NCBI GenBank assembly: GCA_016284635.1
Contig: JAEEPF010000006.1
Location: 1 to 46,629, forward strand
Direction of reading: 5' to 3'
DNA length: 46,629 nucleotides
Origin: Prevotella sp.
Lineage (GTDB): Bacteria > Bacteroidota > Bacteroidia > Bacteroidales > Bacteroidaceae
Made by a program: the position numbers and the translations under genes. Below, piece after piece: positions 40,463 through 46,629 of the stretch; the first letter of the stretch is position 1; the number at the start of each line of letters is the position of its first letter. Below the pieces are notes generated by a model. It made no database searches. It saw only the letters and a list, made by a program, of their open reading frames with translations, and was not told the origin of the DNA.

Positions 40463-41986
40463 ATGAAACGGTTAAGGGTAAAGGCTCTGGTGATAGGTAT
40501 TCTCTTACCTGTCACCTCTTTCCTCTCACCTCTACAAGTCACCGCCCAAGAGCGTAGGCCCTGTATTCGTAACATTCCTGCGGATGTGTCGAGGACTCGT
40601 GGCATGCTCGGCTATCCCTCGCAGGACTGGGATCCGGAGAGGATCTACCCCCAGGCTGTGGTATTGATCACCTTTGCAGACTATGAGTTCTCGATGGATG
40701 ATCCGGCTGCGTATTACCAGCGTGTGTTGAATGAACCGGGCTATAATGAGGGCTATGGCGTGGGTTGTGCGGCCGATTATTACCGCGATCAGTCTGGAGG
40801 ACGCTTCAACCTCCAGTTCGATGTCTATGGTCCCATAAAAGTCAGCGTCAGCGCTAAAAATGGTAAGAATAACTATGGTGACGATGCGATGAAAGAGGCC
40901 TTGAAGAAACTGGCTGACATTGCACCCGATGTCGACTTCTCCATCTACGACTGGGATGGTGATGGTGAGATAGAGCAGATGGTCTTTATCGCGGCAGGTC
41001 TCTCAGGCAATCAGGTGACAGGCTATATCTGGCCCAATACAAACTATTCGTCTCTCAAGGCTCCTGGTGATATCTCTATCGGAATGACCTCCATCAGTTG
41101 TGAGATGTGGTCAGACAGAGCTTTATGCGGCATTGGCACTATCTGTCATGAGTTTGCCCACTGCTTGGGACTGCCCGACCTCTATCCTTACAGTGCCGAT
41201 TTCTCCGTGGTCGACGAATGGGATCTGATGGATGGCGGCAACTACACCAACAGAGGCTGGTGCCCACCGAACTTCTCGGCTATGGAGAAGATGCTTCTGG
41301 GTTGGGGTGATCCGATAGAACTGACTGATGCCACCACCATTACTGGTATGATTCCCGTGAGTGAGGGAGGGGAGAGCTACCTCATCCGGAACTCTGGCAA
41401 CGACGATGAGTACTATATCCTCGAAAACCGCCGTCAGACCAAATGGGACTATGGCATTCCAGGGCAGGGGCTAGCCATCTTCCATGTTGACTACGACAGG
41501 GAGATATGGAGCAATAATGATGTAAACTACTACTCGGACCATCTCCGTTATGACCTCTTCCATGCCGATGGTAAGAACTATAGGGATTGGGATCCGGCAA
41601 ACGATGGTAAGGATATGACCAAATACACGATGAAGCCCTGGATGCGAAACCGTTATCTCAGCACTTCTGTCTATCCCTATGCCGATTCGACCATGGTGAA
41701 CGAGAGCCTAACGGATGACTCAGATCCTGCGGCTACCGTCTTCAAAGCCAATGCTGATGGCGTCAAATTGATGTCGAAGTCCGTCACCAACATCCGTGTG
41801 GCTGATGACGGCACCGTCTCTTTCGACTTTATGGGTGGCACCACCGCCATGAATGATATCATAAAGTTCAAAGTTCAAAGTTCAAAGTTCAAAGATATTT
41901 GGTTCGATCTCCAAGGGCGCCGCCTCCCCGGCAGACCTGCCCAGAAGGGCCTCTACATCCATAGTGGGAGAAAGATCGTGTTATAA
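40463..41986 (+). CDS. Secreted M6-family metalloprotease, tandem paralogue
   Basis: A 507-residue protein from ATG 40463 (a GTG at 40451 lies inside the repeat). Signal peptide MKRLRVKALVIGILLPVTSFLSPLQVTAQ. The M6 core has VLITFADYEFSMDDPAAYYQ, AADYYRDQSGGRFNLQFDVYGP, YDWDGDGEIEQMVFI with a calcium-site look, TICHEFAHCLGLPDLYP with His229, Glu230 and His233, and WDLMDGGNYTNRGWCPPNFSAMEKM. The closing WFDLQGRRLPGRPAQKGLYI matches the tail of the first M6 protein. Between the core and this tail (residues about 466-477) KFKVQSSKFK is encoded by an AAAGTTC repeat, so the tail has been spaced out. It is probably co-transcribed with the first M6 gene. Confidence 0.88.
   Translation: MKRLRVKALVIGILLPVTSFLSPLQVTAQERRPCIRNIPADVSRTRGMLGYPSQDWDPERIYPQAVVLITFADYEFSMDDPAAYYQRVLNEPGYNEGYGVGCAADYYRDQSGGRFNLQFDVYGPIKVSVSAKNGKNNYGDDAMKEALKKLADIAPDVDFSIYDWDGDGEIEQMVFIAAGLSGNQVTGYIWPNTNYSSLKAPGDISIGMTSISCEMWSDRALCGIGTICHEFAHCLGLPDLYPYSADFSVVDEWDLMDGGNYTNRGWCPPNFSAMEKMLLGWGDPIELTDATTITGMIPVSEGGESYLIRNSGNDDEYYILENRRQTKWDYGIPGQGLAIFHVDYDREIWSNNDVNYYSDHLRYDLFHADGKNYRDWDPANDGKDMTKYTMKPWMRNRYLSTSVYPYADSTMVNESLTDDSDPAATVFKANADGVKLMSKSVTNIRVADDGTVSFDFMGGTTAMNDIIKFKVQSSKFKDIWFDLQGRRLPGRPAQKGLYIHSGRKIVL
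41862..41894 (+). repeat. AAAGTTC tandem repeat in frame inside the second M6 gene
   Basis: Four 7-bp units AAAGTTC followed by AAAGA. A 7-bp unit cycles through all three frames, giving KFKVQSSKFK with no stop. It is the same repeat and flank (ATCATAAAGTT) as at 25761-25795. Confidence 0.8.
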
Positions 41987-42111
41987 GGAGACAAGGAGAC
42001 AAGGAGACAGGGAGTCCAAGGAGTTCAAGACATTACTCTGTAGGTAAAACTGCAGCAGAACATATGTCCTGTACTCCTTGGACTCCTTGTCTCCCTGTCT
42101 CCTTGTTTCTT
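41985..42111. repeat. Long imperfect inverted repeat (GGAGACAAGGAGACA) between convergent genes
   Basis: Arm 41985-42033 is a tandem of AAGGAGAC units ending in GGAGTCCAAGGAGTTC; arm 42064-42111 is its approximate reverse complement, with a 30-nt loop. It starts inside the stop codon of the M6 gene and ends on the stop codon of clpB, so it fills the entire convergent gap. It could act as a bidirectional transcription stop although there is no T-tract. Confidence 0.8.
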
Positions 42112-44618
42112 CAGTTCCTAAACACCAGTCCGTCACCGAAGTCATCGATGATGATGGGCTTGTTGCGATCGACTTCATCGGCCAGGAGTTTCTTGGAGAG
42201 GTCGTTGAGCACGAACTGCTGGATGGCACGTTTGACGGGACGGGCTCCAAAGTCGGGATCGTAACCCTCTTCAGCCAGGTAGGCAATGGCCTGTGGCGTA
42301 CATTCGAGTCGGATGCCCTGAGGCTCCAGCATCTCCGATACCTTCTTCATCTGCAGACGGACCACATCGCTGATCTGCTCCTTCGTCAACGGGGTGAAGG
42401 TGATAATCTCGTCGATACGGTTCAGGAATTCCGGACGCATCGTCTGGCGCAGTTGCTCCCTCGTCGCATTCGAGGTCATGATGATGATGGTGTTCTTGAA
42501 GTTGGCAGTACGTCCCTTGTTGTCTGTCAAGCGTCCATCGTCCAATACCTGCAAGAGGATGTTGAACACGTCGGGATGGGCCTTCTCGATCTCATCAAAG
42601 AGCACCACGGAGTAAGGCTTACGGCGCACGGCCTCCGTGAGCTGACCACCTTCATCGTAGCCTACGTATCCCGGAGGCGCACCAATCAGACGGGAGACAC
42701 TGTACTTCTCCTGGTATTCTGACATATCGATACGCGTCATCATCGTCTCGTCGTTGAAGAGATAGTCTGCGAGGGTCTTTGCGAGTTCGGTCTTACCGAC
42801 ACCCGTAGTACCCAAGAAGATGAATGAGGCAATCGGTCGCTTCGGGTCCTGCAAGCCTGCTCTTGAACGACGCACGGCATCAGAGACAGCTGTAATAGCC
42901 TCGTCCTGACCGATCACACGCTTGTGCAGTTCATCCTCGAGATGCAACAGCTTCTCACGTTCGCTCTGCATCATCTTCGTGACAGGGATGCCCGTCCAGC
43001 GGGATACCACCTCTGCGATATCATCGGCAGTGACTTCCTCGCGCACCAGTGAGTTCCCGTCTTGTGCAGACGCCAACTGATTCTGGATGGCCTTGATATC
43101 ATCCTCCAGGGCCTTCAGTTTTGAGTAACGGATTTCTGCTACCTTGCCATAGTCGCCTTCGCGTTCGGCACGTTCAGCTTCGAGTTTCAGGTTCTCAATC
43201 TCCTGCTTGTCCTGCTGGATCTTGTTGATAAGCTGGCGCTCACCCTCCCATTTGGCACGGAACTGAGTTTCCTGTTCCCGGAGCTCAGCAATGTCTTTAT
43301 CCAACTGGGCTATCTTGGGTTTATCGCCCTCGCGTTTGATGGCCTCGCGTTCAATTTCTAACTGAGCCAGACGACGGGTGATCTCATCGAGCTCCTCAGG
43401 CACGGAGTCACGCTCCATACGGAGTTTGGCAGCTGCCTCGTCCATCAGGTCGATGGCCTTGTCTGGCAGGAATCTCTCAGAGATGTAGCGTTCAGAGAGT
43501 TGTACGGCTGCGATACAGGCATCATCCTGGATACGTACCTTGTGGTGGTTCTCGTAGCGCTCCTTCAGACCTCGCAGGATCGAGATGGCTGAGAGTTCGT
43601 CCGGTTCATCGACCATCACTGTCTGGAAACGGCGCTCGAGAGCCTTGTCCTTCTCGAAATACTTCTGATACTCATTGAGTGTCGTGGCACCGATGGCACG
43701 CAGTTCACCACGGGCAAGGGCAGGCTTCAGAATGTTGGCGGCATCCATCGCTCCCTCACCACCACCGGCACCTACCAGTGTGTGGATCTCGTCGATGAAG
43801 AGAATGATGCGTCCTTCAGCCTTTGTCACCTCGTTGATGACGCTTTTCAGACGTTCCTCAAACTCACCCTTATACTTCGCACCAGCCACTAGCGCACCCA
43901 TGTCGAGGGAGTAGAGCTGCTTGTCTTTCAGGTTCTCAGGCACATCGCCACGTACGATACGTCCTGCGAGACCTTCGACGATGGCGGTCTTACCCGTACC
44001 AGGCTCACCAATCAGAATCGGGTTGTTCTTCGTGCGTCGCGAGAGAATCTGCAACAGACGGCGGATCTCATCGTCACGGCCTATCACCGGGTCGAGTTTG
44101 CCCTGACGGGCGAGGTCTACGAGGTTCTTGGCGTACTTCGACAGCGACTGGTAGTTGTCGTCGGCACTCTGGTTCTGCACCTTCTGGCCTTGGCGGAGGG
44201 CCTGGATAGCCTGCACCATTTCTTTTTCCGTGCAGCCGGCATCCTTCATGATGCGTGAGGCGGTGGAACTGACGGTAAGGAGAGCTTGTAATACAGGCTC
44301 ACACGCAACGAATTCGTCGCCCCATTTCTGGGCGATCTCCTGGGCGCGTACGAGTACATTATTAGATTCATTAGAGAGATAGGGTTGTCCGCCCTGCACC
44401 TTCGGCAGGTGCTTGATCTCCTGCTCTGTGAGCAGTTCGATCTGCTGGGCGTTCACACCGAGTTTCTGGAAGATGAAGGTTGTGACGTCCTTCGCCTTCT
44501 CCAATACTCCTTTGAGTATATGTACAGGTTCGATGACCTGCTGGCCGTTCATCTGGGCTGTATTCACTGCCGCCTGAACAGCTTCCTGTGCTTTGATTGT
44601 AAATTTGTCGAGTGTCAT
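42111..44618 (-). CDS. clpB: ATP-dependent chaperone ClpB
   Basis: An 835-residue protein, slightly shorter than E. coli ClpB (857). The N-terminal Clp_N domain is at 1-150 ([31 protein letters not shown] in parts). NBD1 has [15 protein letters not shown] (Walker A), [19 protein letters not shown] (Walker B and sensor) and the [22 protein letters not shown] arginine finger region. The coiled-coil M domain lies at about 395-520 ([15 protein letters not shown] to [11 protein letters not shown]). NBD2 has [14 protein letters not shown] and [29 protein letters not shown]. It is a hexameric disaggregase acting with DnaK. It has its own consensus promoter (44730-44762) and a leader of about 105 nt containing a large inverted repeat. 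Confidence 0.96.
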   Translation of the reverse strand: MTLDKFTIKAQEAVQAAVNTAQMNGQQVIEPVHILKGVLEKAKDVTTFIFQKLGVNAQQIELLTEQEIKHLPKVQGGQPYLSNESNNVLVRAQEIAQKWGDEFVACEPVLQALLTVSSTASRIMKDAGCTEKEMVQAIQALRQGQKVQNQSADDNYQSLSKYAKNLVDLARQGKLDPVIGRDDEIRRLLQILSRRTKNNPILIGEPGTGKTAIVEGLAGRIVRGDVPENLKDKQLYSLDMGALVAGAKYKGEFEERLKSVINEVTKAEGRIILFIDEIHTLVGAGGGEGAMDAANILKPALARGELRAIGATTLNEYQKYFEKDKALERRFQTVMVDEPDELSAISILRGLKERYENHHKVRIQDDACIAAVQLSERYISERFLPDKAIDLMDEAAAKLRMERDSVPEELDEITRRLAQLEIEREAIKREGDKPKIAQLDKDIAELREQETQFRAKWEGERQLINKIQQDKQEIENLKLEAERAEREGDYGKVAEIRYSKLKALEDDIKAIQNQLASAQDGNSLVREEVTADDIAEVVSRWTGIPVTKMMQSEREKLLHLEDELHKRVIGQDEAITAVSDAVRRSRAGLQDPKRPIASFIFLGTTGVGKTELAKTLADYLFNDETMMTRIDMSEYQEKYSVSRLIGAPPGYVGYDEGGQLTEAVRRKPYSVVLFDEIEKAHPDVFNILLQVLDDGRLTDNKGRTANFKNTIIIMTSNATREQLRQTMRPEFLNRIDEIITFTPLTKEQISDVVRLQMKKVSEMLEPQGIRLECTPQAIAYLAEEGYDPDFGARPVKRAIQQFVLNDLSKKLLADEVDRNKPIIIDDFGDGLVFRN

Positions 44619-44643
44619 ATTTTAATCCTCCTTTTATTTTTTT

Positions 44644-44729
44644 GCAACGGACTATAGGACTTAAGGACTTTTTTGCAGCAAAGCCTAGCTTACGACTTTT
44701 ATTAGTCCTTCAGTCGTGTAGTCCGTTGC
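44644..44729. repeat. Inverted repeat, GGACTACA family, copy 3, in the clpB leader
   Basis: Left arm 44644-44669 (GCAACGGACTATAGGACTTA...) and right arm 44704-44729 (...CAGTCGTGTAGTCCGTTGC) are imperfect reverse complements with a 34-nt loop. The right arm abuts the -7 box of the clpB promoter, so the clpB mRNA would begin with this stem-loop. Confidence 0.8.
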
Positions 44730-44762
44730 CAAAAATATGCCGAGGAAATAAATGCTGACAAA
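44730..44762 (-). promoter_or_regulatory. Bacteroidetes-type promoter for clpB
   Basis: Minus-strand TTTG (44762-44759), a 21-nt spacer and TATTTTTG (44737-44730). It is a consensus housekeeping promoter; no heat-shock-type element was recognised. Transcription should start near 44725, about 107 nt before the ATG. Confidence 0.65.
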
Positions 44763-44791
44763 ATGGCGTTTAATTCTGCCGAATTGTCGTA

Positions 44792-46629
44792 TTAGAGCAT
44801 CTTGTCCAGATCGACAGACAAGCCAATGCTGAAAGAGGTGCCTGTGGTCAGGGGAGAACAATAATAGTATGACTTCGGTTTATAATTGAAGAGGTTATCA
44901 ATGGCTGTGTTGATACGGATACCGCGCCAGAGATGGTGCTGCAGCATTAGTTTCCAGATGGTGTAGCCCTGATCGACATCCGTGCGACCTGACTGTGGCT
45001 TGCCCTGACTGCGACCCGAGAGGGCTGCATCGAGGGCGTAGTGGCGCGAGAAACGATGGTCGTAGCCCAAACGCCATGTCAGGGAGTGTGAACGGGGCTG
45101 ATAGAAGTCCGAGTAATAGACGTTGCCCGTCTCTTTCATCCAAGAGTAGTTCAGTTTGAGGGACAGACCGCAGTCCCAGATATGTCCCATACTGGCATCG
45201 ATGCCCCAGACCGTGATGCCCTCTTCGTTCCAGTAGAGCGCACTCTCCATACCATTGTATTCAGGCCCTGCGATAGTGGTGATGCGCTTGTCGAAGATGT
45301 TACAGTAGCCCATGAGGGTGAAATTGTAGCGCCCGTCGAGGAATCCGCTATTGCGGATGCGGTTCGTCCGTTCGAGAGCCAGGTTGAAGTTATGGCTCTT
45401 CTCCGGTTCCAGGTCTGGATTGCCGATGATCATATAGCCCATATTGCCCATGTCGAAGTGCATATACATCTCCTTGAGCGTGGGAGCCCGGAAACCACTG
45501 GCATAGTTGGCGCGGAAGGTCATCCAGGGAAATTTGTACACGACGGCGAGACGCTCTGTGAATGCCTTCTGGGCCGAGGCTGAGAAATAATCATAGCGGA
45601 CACTCCCCACGATATTCAGTTGATCGGTGATGTTCCAGTCGAACTGTGCATAGCCGTCGATATTGTCCTGGGAGTGGCTGGCGTTGTCGATGAACTGATA
45701 GGTCGTGAGATAGTCGTGCATGTAGTCTGCTCCGAGGATGAGGCTGTTCTTGCCGAACGGATGATGATACAGCGCATGTACCACATGCTGCTGGTTGCTG
45801 TAGTCGTGATCATGGGTGCGTGTACCGTCAGGCAGGAAGTTCGCCTTGTCGTATTCGTCGAAGGCGTATGAGAGCTCGAGATGCCGACCATAGTCCCAGG
45901 CGTATCTGCCCTTCAGTCCGGCACTATAACCATTGAAATGATAATTGTACGTGTCGCGTTCGCTAGTGCGAAAGAAATAGCCGCCCCGTCCAGTGAGTGT
46001 CAGATGGTCTGTAGCTCGCCAAATTAACCGTTCCTTGATGTTGTAGGTCTTCTGACCGTAGAGTCGGCTGAGGTTGGAGTCGTCATTGAGTACCGACTCA
46101 TCGTAGGGCAGTCCTTGTGCCTTCTTCATCAGTTCGATGGCAATCTCCTCGGAAGTGTGTGCCTTGGGCAGGTCGACAGGATCGATCGTCGTGTGTTGGA
46201 AAGTTGTATGAGAGTTCCATTTCTCCGTGTTGAAAGAGAAGCTGGCACCGTTGCGCCATTCATTCCCGAAGGTGTTGAAGCGGGAGTTCACATTCGCCGT
46301 CCAAGGCTCCTGATTCTCGCGGCTGATGATGTTGATCACCCCACCTACGGCATTGGAACCATAAAGAGCCGACGAGGCTCCTTTCACAATCTCTATGCGC
46401 CCTACGTTGTCGAGATTCAGACGGTTGTAGTCCGTGTTGTCCATGGTCTCTCCAGCCAGGCGTTCACCATCGACAAGGAAGAGCACGGCATTGCCGCCAA
46501 AACCGCTCATGTTGAGTGATGTCTCCTGAGCCATGGCAAAGCCGAACTCCAGTCCGGGGATCTCCTGCGTGAGCATCTCTTGGATATTGGTGGCATCGGT
46601 GATCTTGATGTCATGGAGGGTGATCAATC
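44792..46629 (-). CDS. TonB-dependent outer-membrane receptor, 5' end outside window
   Basis: At least 612 codons are visible; the frame runs off the right edge, so the signal peptide and TonB box are missing. The visible start is the plug domain: ITDATNIQEMLTQEIPGLEF, SLNMSGFGGNAVLFLVDGERLAG, then the typical NVGRIEIVKGASSALYGSNAVGGVINIIS. The 22-strand barrel follows with many aromatic alternating strands (WNSHTTFQHTTIDPVD, YAWDYGRHLELSYAFDEYD, ANYASGFRAPTLKEMYMHFD, the last being a conserved receptor motif) and ends FSIGLSVDLDKML. It is of the BtuB/FepA/heme-receptor kind, not the SusC kind, as no SusC-specific domain or SusD partner is seen. The ligand is unknown; iron complexes, heme or cobalamin are the usual options. 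clpB lies downstream on the same strand with its own promoter. Confidence 0.88.
   Translation of the reverse strand, partial: LITLHDIKITDATNIQEMLTQEIPGLEFGFAMAQETSLNMSGFGGNAVLFLVDGERLAGETMDNTDYNRLNLDNVGRIEIVKGASSALYGSNAVGGVINIISRENQEPWTANVNSRFNTFGNEWRNGASFSFNTEKWNSHTTFQHTTIDPVDLPKAHTSEEIAIELMKKAQGLPYDESVLNDDSNLSRLYGQKTYNIKERLIWRATDHLTLTGRGGYFFRTSERDTYNYHFNGYSAGLKGRYAWDYGRHLELSYAFDEYDKANFLPDGTRTHDHDYSNQQHVVHALYHHPFGKNSLILGADYMHDYLTTYQFIDNASHSQDNIDGYAQFDWNITDQLNIVGSVRYDYFSASAQKAFTERLAVVYKFPWMTFRANYASGFRAPTLKEMYMHFDMGNMGYMIIGNPDLEPEKSHNFNLALERTNRIRNSGFLDGRYNFTLMGYCNIFDKRITTIAGPEYNGMESALYWNEEGITVWGIDASMGHIWDCGLSLKLNYSWMKETGNVYYSDFYQPRSHSLTWRLGYDHRFSRHYALDAALSGRSQGKPQSGRTDVDQGYTIWKLMLQHHLWRGIRINTAIDNLFNYKPKSYYYCSPLTTGTSFSIGLSVDLDKML

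Overview
The window looks like a chromosomal segment of a Bacteroidales bacterium, most likely of the Prevotella/Segatella type. The signs are Bacteroidetes-specific families (TssD-type T6SS tube protein, HU-HIG histone-like protein, UpxY-type NusG antiterminator, DUF4954, GH97 glucosidase) and promoters of the TTTG-N19..21-TAnnTTTG kind. Two secreted M6 proteases also end in the short YDL-GR-GIYI tail common in Prevotella. No tRNA, rRNA, CRISPR array, transposase or integrase was seen.

Layout. (1) 1-2006: two tandem TssD genes (one cut by the window edge) and an HU-HIG gene, all on the minus strand, with well-formed promoters, a palindromic operator-like site and a leader hairpin. (2) 2036-4334: a DUF4421-like outer-membrane protein and mnmA. 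(3) 4405-27891: one long plus-strand surface polysaccharide operon, with a canonical promoter, a leader, UpxY, an SLBB export protein, a Wzz-like protein, PseB-like dehydratase, a GT-B-like protein, Wzx, eight further glycosyltransferase genes with Wzy among them, an initiating sugar transferase, an ATP-grasp/HAD/DegT cassette and a PglF/CapD-like dehydratase. A strong intrinsic terminator closes it. Most genes overlap by ATGA or abut. (4) 27952-30931: GH97 and NagB on the minus strand. (5) 31066-41986: HflX, DUF4954, M16 peptidase, class I fumarase and two M6 metalloproteases. (6) 42111-46629: ClpB and a TonB-dependent receptor (cut by the window end), minus strand.

The operon reads as a Wzx/Wzy pathway. 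Dehydratases and the aminotransferase make an amino-deoxy sugar nucleotide, a PglC-like enzyme loads the first sugar on the lipid carrier, the glycosyltransferases extend it, Wzx flips it, Wzy polymerises it, and the Wzz and SLBB proteins set length and export it. UpxY probably lets RNA polymerase read through the long unit.

The most unusual feature is a set of short, low-complexity and palindromic repeats of about ten families. They occur in gaps between genes and also in frame inside conserved proteins: a glycosyltransferase fusion, other capsule enzymes, HflX, GH97, an aminotransferase and M6 proteases. One family is a GC-rich hairpin read in different reading frames in different genes. 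Another, a CCTTTTTA-type pyrimidine repeat, supplies the hydrophobic core of two signal peptides. This suggests DNA-level spread of short elements that the proteome tolerates and sometimes uses. It is the part most likely to be undescribed, although novelty cannot be judged without database searches.
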